NCBI GenBank assembly: GCA_024233305.1
Contig: JACKPV010000024.1
Span: 366,766 to 430,765 of the forward strand
Direction of reading: 5' to 3'
Source: Verrucomicrobiales bacterium
GTDB lineage: Bacteria; Verrucomicrobiota; Verrucomicrobiia; Limisphaerales; J093
DNA: 64,000 nt
Numbering within the stretch: the first letter of the stretch is position 1; every line of letters starts with the position of its first letter. Below, piece by piece: positions 38,987 through 48,077 of this stretch. A model generated the notes under the pieces. It saw nothing but the letters and a program-made list of their open reading frames with translations. It was not told the DNA's origin and searched no databases. A program made the position numbers and the translations under genes.

Positions 38987-40321
38987 ATGAAGCACTTCTC
39001 CACTTCCCAGGCCGACGCGCTCCCGGGCCATGCCGCGCCGTCGGGCAAATCCCCGTCCCAGTTCAACCGGCGCGGTTTCCTCCGCCGGGCCGCGCAAGCC
39101 GGCGGGCTCCTCATGGTCCCCCAGATCGTGCCCGGCTCCGTGCTCGGCCTCGACGGCGCCGTCGCTCCCAGCGAACGAATCAACCTCGGCGCCATCGGCA
39201 TTGGCAACCGCGGCTGGTACGTGCTCGGTTGCTTCCTCCAGGAACCGGACGTCCATTTCCGCGCCATCTGCGACGTGAAGTACCAACGCCGCCAGATGGT
39301 GAAGCAACGCGCCGACGAGAAGAACGGCAACACCGATTGCGCCACCTACCGGGACATTCGCGAAATCCTGGCCCGGGAGGACATCGACGCCTTCCTGATC
39401 GCCACCGGTCCGAACTGGCACGCCACCGCCGCCATCCTCACGGCCCATGCAGGCAAGGACATGTATTGCGAGAAGCCCTGCACGAAGAACATCTTCCAGA
39501 GCCTCGCGCTGGCCGAAACGATGCGGCGCACCGGGCGGGTTTTCCAGGCCGGCACCCAACGCCGGAGCCTCCCGAACTTCGCCTTCGCCGCCCACCTGGC
39601 CCGCACCGGCAAACTGGGCCGCCTCCTGGCCGTCCACGCCCAACCCGCCGGCATGCAAACCAAGATGAGCGGCTGGCTCCCGCCGGAAGCCGAACCCGAC
39701 AAAGAAAACGTCGATTGGGATCTTTACCTCGGCCCCGCCGCCTGGCGTCCGTTCAATCCGAAGCTCCTGGACGGCTTCAACTTCGAGAAAGGCGGCGGAC
39801 TCGTGGGCGGCGGCGTGCTCGAGTGGGGTTCCCATTGCGTCGACATCTGCCAGTGGGCGGCCGACGTCGACGACACCTCGGCGGTCGAGTACGAACCGGT
39901 GGGCAACCGCCTCCACGCCCGCTATCCGAACGACGTGAAACTCATCATCCGCGATGACGGCTGGTTGCCATTGGGCTCGTGTCCGGTGCGCTTCGAGGGG
40001 GAGAAGGGTTGGGTCGAGACCGCCGACAACGGCGACATCGCGGCCAGCTCGGACGATTTGCTGGTCGGCAAGGGCACCAAGATCGGCGGGTATCCGGCGG
40101 ACTTCCACGTCCGCAACTTCCTCGATTGCGTGAAGACCCGCGGCAATCCGCGCGCGAACGCCGAGGTGGCCTGCCACTCGCACATCACCTGCCACGCGGC
40201 CAACATTTCGCTGGCCCTGCAACGGAAGGTCGTCTACGACCCGGCCAAACACGAGTTCGTCAACGATGAGGAGGCCAATCGCCTGCGTTCCGAAGCGCTG
40301 CGCGAGCCCTGGCGTATTTGA
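38987..40321 (+). CDS. Tat-exported Gfo/Idh/MocA family oxidoreductase
   Basis: The 444-residue protein has a twin-arginine signal (FNRRGFLRRAAQAGGLLMV), then a Rossmann NAD(P) domain (LGAIGIGNRGW, AICDVKYQRR, EDIDAFLIATGP, CEKPCTKN). The Gfo/Idh/MocA C-terminal domain follows with GGGLVGGGVLEWGSHCVD. These proteins oxidise or isomerise sugars, often with a tightly bound cofactor when exported. In this group (Verrucomicrobia/Planctomycetes) many such paralogues act on secreted sugar acids. It is followed after 42 bp by a HEAT-repeat protein in the same direction, a probable operon. The substrate is unknown. Confidence 0.9.
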   Translation: MKHFSTSQADALPGHAAPSGKSPSQFNRRGFLRRAAQAGGLLMVPQIVPGSVLGLDGAVAPSERINLGAIGIGNRGWYVLGCFLQEPDVHFRAICDVKYQRRQMVKQRADEKNGNTDCATYRDIREILAREDIDAFLIATGPNWHATAAILTAHAGKDMYCEKPCTKNIFQSLALAETMRRTGRVFQAGTQRRSLPNFAFAAHLARTGKLGRLLAVHAQPAGMQTKMSGWLPPEAEPDKENVDWDLYLGPAAWRPFNPKLLDGFNFEKGGGLVGGGVLEWGSHCVDICQWAADVDDTSAVEYEPVGNRLHARYPNDVKLIIRDDGWLPLGSCPVRFEGEKGWVETADNGDIAASSDDLLVGKGTKIGGYPADFHVRNFLDCVKTRGNPRANAEVACHSHITCHAANISLALQRKVVYDPAKHEFVNDEEANRLRSEALREPWRI

Positions 40322-40363
40322 ACCCATCCCGCATCCCAAAACTCAAAACCGCTTTCAGAAGCC

Positions 40364-42316
40364 ATGATGAAAACCAAACACGGATTTGTTGCGGGTTGGC
40401 TCGGTCTCGCGGCCTCGCTCCTCGCGCTTCCGGTGGCCCACAGCGCCGCCGGCGCGAAGGAAGCCCCGCTCATCGCCATCCTGCAGTCCAATGCGCCCGC
40501 CGCCGAAAAGGCGATCCCCTGCAAGCAACTCGCCATCTACGGCTCGGCGGCCGCCGTGCCGGCCCTGGCGCCGCTGCTGCAGGACGCGGAACTCGCCTCC
40601 TGGGCGCGCATTGCCCTCGAGGCCATCCCCGGCCCCACCGCCGACGAGGCTCTCCGCGAGGCCCTCGAGAAGGTCGACGGACGCCTGCTGATCGGCGTGA
40701 TCAACTCGATCGGCGTGCGCCGTGATCCGCGGGCCGTCACCGGCCTGATCCCCCGGCTCAAGCACGCCGATGCCGGCGTGGTGGCTGCCGCGGCCGCCGC
40801 CCTGGGACGCATCGGCGGGGAGCCGGCCACGCGAGCCCTTCTCCAAAGCCTCGCCGGCGCCCCCGCAGCGGTGAAGGCCGAGATCGCTCTCGGCTGCATC
40901 TTCTGCGCCGAACACTACCTCGGCGAAGGCAAGCCCACCGAGGCCGCCGAAATCTACGACACCGTGCGCCTGGCCGACGTGCCCACCCGGCGCATTCTCG
41001 AAGCCACCCGGGGCGCCATCCTCGCCCGCGGCGACGCCGGTCTGCCGTTGTTGCTCGAACAGCTTCGCTCGACGGAGAAGGACCTGTTCGGCATCGGGTT
41101 GCGGACCGCCCGGGAACTGCCCGGCGAGGCCGTCACCCGCGCCCTCGAAGCAGAAATGAACCGCTCGACCCCGCACCGCGCCGCCCTCGTGCTGCTCGCA
41201 ATTGCCGACCGGCCCGATGCTGCGGTTCGCCCGACGGTCCTTCGCGCCGCGGGTAGCGGACCGAATGAGGTGCGCCTGGTGGCCGTCCAGGCCCTCGAGA
41301 ACCTCGGCGACGCCGCAGCCGTCGACGTCCTGCTGGGCGCCGCCACCGACGAGGACACCAAACTCGCGAAGGCCGCTGCCGAAACCCTCACCCGCATCGG
41401 CGATTCCCGGGTCGACACCGTGATCCTGGACCGCCTTCCCCCGGCCACCGGCGCGCGCCGCGGGGCCTTGATCCAGGTTGCCGCCCTGCGGCAGATCGCC
41501 GGCGCCCTGCCGGAGATCGTGCGGAGCGTCGTGGACAGCGACCCCGCCGTGCGCGCGGCCGCCCTGGGCGCAATCGGCGTGCTCGGCGGCAAGGCGGAGG
41601 TCGGCGTGCTCGTGGGCTTGATCGAAAAGACCTCGGACACCAAACAGCGCGCAGACCTCGCGGACGCGCTGCTGGAGGTTGCCGGGCGCACCGGCGCGAC
41701 CTGCACGGCGGACATTCTGCCGTTGATGCGCGAGGACGACGCCGAACTCCGCCTCACCGCCATCGCCGCCCTGGCCAGCGTGGGCGGGGCCGAGGCCCTG
41801 GGCGCGGTGACCGGAGCCATCCGGGACCGCGAGCAATCCGTCCAGGACGAGGCGGTTCGCACCTTGTCCACGTGGCCCAACAACTGGCCGGAGGACGTCG
41901 CCATTGCCGACACGTTGCTCGGACTGGCCAAGTCGGGAGCCAAGCGCTCGCATCAAGTGCTCGGTTTCCGCGGCTATGTGCAGCACGTCCAGGCGGCTCC
42001 CGGACTGAGTCCGGACGACCGTGTGGCGCGCATCAAAGCCCTCCTGCCAATCATCCAGTGGCCGGAGGAAAAGCAGGCGGCCATCTCGGCCCTGGGCGCG
42101 GTCCCGGCATCCAGCGCGGTGGCACTGTTGCTGGACTTCACCGCCGATCCCGCCGACGCCGAAACCGCTTGGTCGGCCCTGGTCAGCCTCGCCGGCCGGA
42201 ACATCGACGGCATGACCCGCGAACAACGCCGCGACGTCCTGCAAAAGGTCCTCGACAACTCGAAGAACGAAGCCACCACCAAACGCGCCAACGACACCCT
42301 CCGCCGCCTGCGCTAG
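40364..42316 (+). CDS. Exported HEAT-repeat protein
   Basis: The 650-residue protein starts with a signal peptide (MMKTKHGFVAGWLGLAAS). The rest is an almost unbroken array of HEAT-like helical repeats (for example AVPALAPLLQDAELASWARIAL, LIPRLKHADAGVVAAAAAALGRIG, VRAAALGAIGVLGGKAEVG). Such solenoids are protein-interaction scaffolds. No enzymatic motif is seen. The repeats resemble the HEAT module of the multidomain protein at 34754-38752, so it may dock to a related oxidoreductase. It is 42 bp downstream of the Gfo/Idh/MocA gene and is followed by an intrinsic terminator. Confidence 0.85.
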   Translation: MMKTKHGFVAGWLGLAASLLALPVAHSAAGAKEAPLIAILQSNAPAAEKAIPCKQLAIYGSAAAVPALAPLLQDAELASWARIALEAIPGPTADEALREALEKVDGRLLIGVINSIGVRRDPRAVTGLIPRLKHADAGVVAAAAAALGRIGGEPATRALLQSLAGAPAAVKAEIALGCIFCAEHYLGEGKPTEAAEIYDTVRLADVPTRRILEATRGAILARGDAGLPLLLEQLRSTEKDLFGIGLRTARELPGEAVTRALEAEMNRSTPHRAALVLLAIADRPDAAVRPTVLRAAGSGPNEVRLVAVQALENLGDAAAVDVLLGAATDEDTKLAKAAAETLTRIGDSRVDTVILDRLPPATGARRGALIQVAALRQIAGALPEIVRSVVDSDPAVRAAALGAIGVLGGKAEVGVLVGLIEKTSDTKQRADLADALLEVAGRTGATCTADILPLMREDDAELRLTAIAALASVGGAEALGAVTGAIRDREQSVQDEAVRTLSTWPNNWPEDVAIADTLLGLAKSGAKRSHQVLGFRGYVQHVQAAPGLSPDDRVARIKALLPIIQWPEEKQAAISALGAVPASSAVALLLDFTADPADAETAWSALVSLAGRNIDGMTREQRRDVLQKVLDNSKNEATTKRANDTLRRLR

Positions 42317-42705
42317 CCCCGGGGTCAGTCCTCACTATTGACACAACCGCGCTGCCCGGAGGTTCTGCTCCGGGCGGCGCGGACGCATTGACCGCCCGTC
42401 GTTCACGACGGGCGTTTGTTTCCTCCCGGCGTATCGACGCCCCGATCCTCCCGGCGACAGACGGCGACGTCCCGCGATGCGCGTCCCGGGCACGCGCCCG
42501 CCGGGCGTGCGCGCAGGCATCCAGATCCATGCTAATCTCGATAAGATTTGCTTTGAGGCGCTCCTCCGCGGGTGGTATCAACGTGCCATTGGCTCTTGCG
42601 GCGGCATCCGCTTGGCGATCCTCTGCCCTGAGGCATGGAGGGCGGCGCGGACTTCCGTAGGGGCAATTACCGAAGATCCGACCCAAACCAGAGCGAACCC
42701 TCGCA
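42317..42705. other. 389-bp intergenic region
   Basis: It holds the terminator of the HEAT gene (42394-42413). The rest shows no supported gene; a TCGATAAGATTTGC stretch near 42538 is AT-richer but I could not assign a clean promoter. Confidence 0.5.
42394..42413 (+). terminator. Intrinsic terminator after the HEAT gene
   Basis: An 8-bp perfect stem (42394-42401 with 42406-42413) with a TTCA loop is followed by GTTTGTTTCC, about 78 bp after the stop codon. Confidence 0.8.
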
Positions 42706-43152
42706 ATGCAACCCATCCACGCGCCCGCCGGCCAGGGCAAGCCCATCAACCTCCTCGGCATCCCGTCGCTCATCCGGCTGCATGGCCGCGACACCGGAGG
42801 CGCGCTCAGCGTCATCGAGTTGCGCGACCAACCGGGTGGTGGCGCGCCGATGCACATTCACCAGCGAGAGGAGGAGACGTTCCAGGTGCTGGAAGGCGAG
42901 TACGAGTTCACCTGTGGGGACCAGACGTTCGTGGCAGGTCCGGGAGCGACCGTCTTCGGTCCACGCGGAGTGCCACACGGCTATCGGTATCTGGGCAAGA
43001 CCCCCGGGAGGATCGTTTTGATCGCCACGCCAGCGGGGATCGAGGAGTGGTTCGAAGAGGTTGGGGCCTTGCCGCCCGAGAAGCAGGAAGTGCCCCGTGT
43101 GATCGAACTCGGGCGGAAGTACGGCCTCGAGTTTCTGCCGCCCCCGGCGTAG
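42706..43152 (+). CDS. Cupin-domain protein
   Basis: The 148-residue single-domain cupin has motif 1 PMHIHQREEETFQVLEGEY (metal ligands His, His, Glu) and motif 2 PGATVFGPRGVPHGYRY. It resembles the quercetinase-like cupin group, whose members are dioxygenases or small regulators. The substrate is not assignable. There is no signal peptide. No clear ribosome-binding site precedes the ATG. The next gene starts 211 bp downstream with its own promoter. Confidence 0.85.
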   Translation: MQPIHAPAGQGKPINLLGIPSLIRLHGRDTGGALSVIELRDQPGGGAPMHIHQREEETFQVLEGEYEFTCGDQTFVAGPGATVFGPRGVPHGYRYLGKTPGRIVLIATPAGIEEWFEEVGALPPEKQEVPRVIELGRKYGLEFLPPPA

Positions 43153-43282
43153 GGCAAACGCGCATCGGCCGGAAGGTCTGTCGGCGAACTCGGCGCGGAG
43201 TCGACCTCCACGGCGGCCGTCCGAACGCGGCGTCGAGGCCTGGCAGGCAATCCCGGGCGCCGTTTCCAGATCGTGGCGGCTG

Positions 43283-43312
43283 TTGTGCGGGAGGCGGTCC
43301 TGGCGTTACTAT
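43283..43312 (+). promoter_or_regulatory. Sigma-70-like promoter for the DUF5107-TPR gene
   Basis: TTGTGC (43283-43288), an 18-bp spacer and TACTAT (43307-43312) lie before the ATG at 43364. This supports that start over the upstream in-frame ATG at 43283. Confidence 0.45.
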
Positions 43313-43363
43313 CGGCTTCGTCACCGTTGTACCGATGCCGCGTCGCCATTCTCATCCGACCCC

Positions 43364-46300
43364 ATGAAAACCCCGTCCGCCCGCCTGTCCCCTGCTCACC
43401 GAAACGCCGTGTGCTGCCTCCTGGTTGGCTTGGTGTTGGCGCTGCCGGCGCGGACAGCCGAGGTAGTGCGCGTGTGGGAGGAGGACTTGTGCCTGCCTTC
43501 CTACCGGCTGACCGCCCCTGATCCGAACCCGATGTTCTATCGGGGCGAATCCTATCAGGGCGCCCAAAAGCGGGTGTATCCCTACGCACTGATGGACGGC
43601 ATCACGGGCAAGCAGGAAGACGGGACGTTCCGGGCGCTGTATCTCGAAAACGAGTTCGTCAAGCTGTGCGTGTTGCCCGAGATCGGGGGACGCCTCTTTT
43701 ACGCCACCGACAAGACCAACGGTTACGACTTCTTTTACCGCCAGCACGTGATCAAGCCGGCCCTGATCGGCATGCTCGGCGCCTGGATCTCCGGGGGCAT
43801 CGAGTGGTGCGTTTTTCACCATCACCGGGCCACCACGCACATGCCGGTGGACTACGCGACGCGCGAGAATCCCGACGGCAGCGCGACGATCTGGATCGGG
43901 GAATACGAGCGCCGGCACCGCATGCGCTGGGTGATCGGCATGACGCTTCGCCCGGACCGGTCGTTCATTGAAGTCGAGGTGCGCCTGATCAACCGCACCC
44001 CCATGCCTCACTCGATCCTTTACTGGGCCAACGTCGCCGTCTCGGTGAACGACGATTACCAGGTGATATTCCCACCCAGCGTCCAGGTGGCGACCTACCA
44101 CGCGAAGAACGATTTCGTGAACTGGCCCGTCGGCCAGGGGCGCTATCGCGGCTCGGACTACGCCGACGTTGACCTGAGTTGGTGGAAGAATCATCCCCAG
44201 GCGGTGTCGTGCTTTGCCTGGGATCTGCAGGAGGATTTCATGGGGGGTTACGACCACGGCCGCGACGCGGGCGTCGTGCACGTCGCCGATCATCATGTCG
44301 TCAGCGGCGCGAAACTCTGGGAATGGGCGCCGGGCAACATCTGGGACACGCGGGTGCTGACCGACAACGACGGGCCCTACGCGGAGTTGATGGTCGGCGC
44401 GTTCTCGGACAACCAGCCGGATTACAGCTGGATCAAGCCGGGCGAGGTGAAGCAGTTCACGCAACACTGGTATCCCGTACGCGACATCGGCGGCTTCAAG
44501 AACGCGAATCGCGAAGGGGCGGCGAATCTCGAGGTGAACGACGCCGAAGCACGGATCGGCTTCCACGTGACGTCACGGCAACCGGCGGCCAGGGCGGTGT
44601 TGCGGCGGGGCGCCGAGGTGCTTTGGGAGAAACCGACCGATCTCTCGCCGGCGGAGCCACTGGTTGAAACCGTGGCGCTCGAAGGCCCGGTGCCGGCGCA
44701 GGAACTCAGGGTGAGTCTCCTCGATGCCGCCGGTCGCGAATTGATCGCCTACCAACCAGTCGAGCGAACGCCGGTCGACAGGTTGCCCGAAACCGTCAAA
44801 CCGCCGCCGGCGCCGGAAACCATCGAGTCGATTGAGGAACTCTATTTCACCGGCCTGCGCGTGGCGCAAATCCACCAACCGACCGTCGATCCCACGAGCT
44901 ACTGGCAGGAGGCGCTCAAGCGCGATCCGGGCGATGTCCGCTGCAACATCCAGATGGGCATCGATGGCAACCGGCGTGGTTTGTTTGCGGACGCCGAGGC
45001 GCATTTGCGGACGGCGATCAAGCGGTTGACCACCGACTACACACGCTCGAAGGACACCGAGGCGTTCCATCAACTCGGATTGGCGCTCAAGGCGCAAGGT
45101 CGCTTCGAGGAAGCCGTGGAGGCCTTCCATCGCGCGTCCTGGGACCAAGCCTTTCATTCGGTCGCCCACTATCAACTCGCCACGCTGGCCTGTCGCCGCG
45201 GCGACTTTGCCCGGGCCCTGGAGATGATCGAGGAATGCCTGGCGACGAACGCGCGTAGCGTCCGGGCCTGGAGTCTCAAAACCGCCATCCTCCGCCGCCT
45301 GGGCCGTTGGGTTGAAGCCGGCGACCTCGCCGCGCGGCTGGCGGAAGGCGATCCGCTGGACCGTTGGTCGCGCAACGAGCTGAGGCTGTTGGCAGCACGG
45401 GGACAGATCCGCGAGGCGCCGGCGTTCACCGATAGCGGCGATATCGAGCCCTGGATCGAGTTGGCCGGCGACTACCTGGATGCGGGCCTGAATGACGAGG
45501 CGGTTGCCCTGCTGGAAGCTATCGAGGCCGATCCGGGGTTCCGGCGAAGTCCCTCGCCCATCAACGCCTATTACCTGGCCCACCTTGCTGACGCGCGTGG
45601 CGACGACGCGGCGACGAGGCGATGGCTGGATCAAGCAGCCGCCCGCGGTCCGGACCATTGCTTCCCCTTCCGACCGGAGACCATTGACGTTTTGGAGAAC
45701 GCCATTCGTCGGCGCCCGCGGGACGCCCGGGCCCGCCTGTATCTCGGCAATCTCCTTTTTGAAATCCAGCCCGAGCGGGCCATCCAGGAATGGGAAGCGG
45801 CGCGGGACCTGGAACCGGGACTGGCCCTGATCCATCGCAACCTCGGCTGGGCTTACCAACGCGTGCAGCACGAGGTGCCCAAAGCCATCGCCAGCTACGA
45901 ACGCGCCATCGCGTGCGCCGGTGAAGATCCCCGCCATTTCCTGGAACTCGACGATCTCTACGAGCGCGACAACACCGCCCCGACCAGGCGCCTGGCCTTG
46001 CTGGAGGCGCATCCGGCGGTGTGTGCCGCGCGCAAGGATCTGTTGATCCGGCGGATCACGCTGCTTGTGGCAACCGGGGACTACGCGGACGCCATCGCCG
46101 CGTTGGCGGAGAATCAGTTCTTCATCGCTGAAGGCGGTGGACGGGAACTCGGGGACGCCTACGTCGATGCCCGGGTGCTGGAGGCGATGCGCTTGTTGAA
46201 AGCCGATCAAGCCACTGAGGCCCGCGACGTGATCCGCGCCGCCGCCAGCTATCCCGAGAACCTCTCCCAGGAGAGTCCGCGCAACGAACGCAAGCGGCCG

Positions 46301-46720
46301 CTCGTCCTCTACTACACCGCCCGGATCGAGCAGGCGCTTGGTCACGCCGCCGAGGCGCAACAACTCCTCCACGAATTGGTTGGCGCCGACACCTCCCGTT
46401 CGCATGAAGCCCGCTTTTACCAAGCCCTTGCGAACCGCGAACTCGGCGATTCCAGCCCGACGGACGACGTCGCTTCACAGCTGGCTGATTGGGCCGCCGG
46501 CCAACTGGGCGGGAGCGCCCGGACCGAGTTCTTCACGAAATTCGGTGAGCAACAGACCCTCCAGACCCGGCGCGCCGAGGCCCATTACATCCTTGGCCTC
46601 AGCCGGCTCCTGACGGATCAACCGGACGAAGCGGCGGAACACTTCACCCAGACCCTCGCCTACAACCAGTCGCACGTCTGGGCGCGTCACCAACTCTCAC
46701 AGCTTACCGAGAAGCCATGA
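43364..46720 (+). CDS. Exported DUF5107-TPR protein
   Basis: The 1,118-residue protein has a signal peptide, then a beta-sandwich DUF5107 domain (about residues 30-380). Typical segments are CVLPEIGGRLFYATDKTNGYDFFY, WISGGIEWCVFHHHR and GAKLWEWAPGNIWDTRVLTDNDGPYAELMVG. These look like an aldose-epimerase/glycoside-binding superdomain with a candidate acidic and His-rich centre. From about 520 onward there are tetratricopeptide repeats (EALKRDPGDVRCNIQMGID, HYQLATLACRRGDFARALEM, NLGWAYQRV). DUF5107 proteins usually lie in carbohydrate-use loci and may be glycosidases; activity is unproven. The stop overlaps the next start by 4 bp, so it is translationally coupled to an SGNH hydrolase. Confidence 0.85.
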   Translation: MKTPSARLSPAHRNAVCCLLVGLVLALPARTAEVVRVWEEDLCLPSYRLTAPDPNPMFYRGESYQGAQKRVYPYALMDGITGKQEDGTFRALYLENEFVKLCVLPEIGGRLFYATDKTNGYDFFYRQHVIKPALIGMLGAWISGGIEWCVFHHHRATTHMPVDYATRENPDGSATIWIGEYERRHRMRWVIGMTLRPDRSFIEVEVRLINRTPMPHSILYWANVAVSVNDDYQVIFPPSVQVATYHAKNDFVNWPVGQGRYRGSDYADVDLSWWKNHPQAVSCFAWDLQEDFMGGYDHGRDAGVVHVADHHVVSGAKLWEWAPGNIWDTRVLTDNDGPYAELMVGAFSDNQPDYSWIKPGEVKQFTQHWYPVRDIGGFKNANREGAANLEVNDAEARIGFHVTSRQPAARAVLRRGAEVLWEKPTDLSPAEPLVETVALEGPVPAQELRVSLLDAAGRELIAYQPVERTPVDRLPETVKPPPAPETIESIEELYFTGLRVAQIHQPTVDPTSYWQEALKRDPGDVRCNIQMGIDGNRRGLFADAEAHLRTAIKRLTTDYTRSKDTEAFHQLGLALKAQGRFEEAVEAFHRASWDQAFHSVAHYQLATLACRRGDFARALEMIEECLATNARSVRAWSLKTAILRRLGRWVEAGDLAARLAEGDPLDRWSRNELRLLAARGQIREAPAFTDSGDIEPWIELAGDYLDAGLNDEAVALLEAIEADPGFRRSPSPINAYYLAHLADARGDDAATRRWLDQAAARGPDHCFPFRPETIDVLENAIRRRPRDARARLYLGNLLFEIQPERAIQEWEAARDLEPGLALIHRNLGWAYQRVQHEVPKAIASYERAIACAGEDPRHFLELDDLYERDNTAPTRRLALLEAHPAVCAARKDLLIRRITLLVATGDYADAIAALAENQFFIAEGGGRELGDAYVDARVLEAMRLLKADQATEARDVIRAAASYPENLSQESPRNERKRPLVLYYTARIEQALGHAAEAQQLLHELVGADTSRSHEARFYQALANRELGDSSPTDDVASQLADWAAGQLGGSARTEFFTKFGEQQTLQTRRAEAHYILGLSRLLTDQPDEAAEHFTQTLAYNQSHVWARHQLSQLTEKP

Positions 46721-48045
46721 TCAACCGCTCCGTAGCCCCCGTCTTCCTGCTCGGCGCACTCGTTACAACCGCCGCCGATTACCCGCTGCGCGACGCCGTG
46801 GAATGCCGTCCGCGCGATGGCTTGCCCAATGTCCTCACCAAACTCGAGCGTGGTCAACCGGTGCGCATCGCCTATCTCGGCGGCAGCATCACCGCCCAGC
46901 CGGGCTGGCGGCCCAAGACCTTGAAGTGGTTTCAGGAGCAGTTCCCGCAGTCGGCGGTCTCCGAGATCAACGCGGCCATCGGCGGCACCGGTTCGGACCT
47001 CGGCGTGTTCCGGTTGAAACAGGACGTGCTCGATCACCAGCCCGACCTGTTGTTCGTGGAATTCGCCGTAAACGACGGCGGCGCGGATCCGCACCGCATT
47101 CATCAGGCGATGGAAGGCATCGTGCGCCAGACGCTCCGGGCCAACCCCCGCACCGACATTTGCTTCGTCTACACCCTGGTGGCCGGCTGGACCGAAACCC
47201 TGCGCGACGGCAAGTTCCCGCGCGCGGCGTCCGCGATGGAGGCCATTGCCGAGCACTATGGAATCCCCTCCATACACCTGGGACTTCAGGTGGCGATCCT
47301 GGAAGGCGAAGGCCGGTTGGTGTTCACCGGACCGCAGCCGAAGACGGACGAGGAAACGCAGGCGCTCGGCGACAAGACGCTCTTCTCCCCCGACGGCGTT
47401 CATCCCTATCCGGAAACCGGCCATGAACTCTACCTGCAAGCCGTGGTCCGCGGGATGTCGCGGATCCGCGAAGCAGGCGAACCGGGCCCGCACGTCCTGC
47501 CGGAGCCGTTTGCGAAAGACAACTGGGAGGCAGCGCAGATGGTCCCGCTGAACCGGGCCACGCTGAGCGGCGGCTGGCAGAAGCTCGACCCGCAGGACCA
47601 CGACCTGGCGAAGCGGTTTCAGAATCGGATGCCGGAACTCTGGGGCGCCCGTCGCCCCGGCGAGACCATCAGGCTCCGCTTCCGCGGGACCACGTTGCGC
47701 CTCTACGATCTGCTTGGTCCGGATTGCGGCCAGGTGATCGTCCGCGTGGACGACCAACCCCCGGTCATCCGGCCCCGCTTCGATGCCTATTGCACGTACC
47801 ACCGGCTGGCGACGCTTTCCGTGGCGGAGGGATTGCCGGCAGGGATCCACACGGTCGCGTTGGAAATTCACCCGGACCAACCTGACAAGGCGGCGATCCT
47901 GACGCAACGCAACCAGACCATCGACAACCCTGCCCGCTACGACGGCACGGCCTGGTATGCCGGGTCGATCCTGGTGCTGGGCGAGGTCCTGCCCGCCGCC
48001 GCGCGCACCGGGGAATTCTCCGAACAGCAGGACTTGGGACGTTGA
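46717..48045 (+). CDS. Secreted SGNH/GDSL hydrolase
   Basis: The 442-residue protein has a signal peptide (VFLLGALVTTAA) and the SGNH blocks: LGGSIT (nucleophile Ser), AAIGGTGSDLG, FVEFAVNDGG (Asn of block III) and FSPDGVHPYPETGH (Asp/His). Members deacetylate or de-esterify sugars in polysaccharides. The C-terminal half (from about 290) has a beta-sandwich look (LWGARRPGETIRLRFRGT, VIVRVDDQPPVIRP) and may bind carbohydrate. It overlaps the DUF5107-TPR gene by 4 bp and precedes a sulfatase by 32 bp. The three probably form one polysaccharide-use operon. Confidence 0.88.
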   Translation: MINRSVAPVFLLGALVTTAADYPLRDAVECRPRDGLPNVLTKLERGQPVRIAYLGGSITAQPGWRPKTLKWFQEQFPQSAVSEINAAIGGTGSDLGVFRLKQDVLDHQPDLLFVEFAVNDGGADPHRIHQAMEGIVRQTLRANPRTDICFVYTLVAGWTETLRDGKFPRAASAMEAIAEHYGIPSIHLGLQVAILEGEGRLVFTGPQPKTDEETQALGDKTLFSPDGVHPYPETGHELYLQAVVRGMSRIREAGEPGPHVLPEPFAKDNWEAAQMVPLNRATLSGGWQKLDPQDHDLAKRFQNRMPELWGARRPGETIRLRFRGTTLRLYDLLGPDCGQVIVRVDDQPPVIRPRFDAYCTYHRLATLSVAEGLPAGIHTVALEIHPDQPDKAAILTQRNQTIDNPARYDGTAWYAGSILVLGEVLPAAARTGEFSEQQDLGR

Positions 48046-48077
48046 ACGCCGCCCCGGTGTGGTGTTGAATCACGGGC

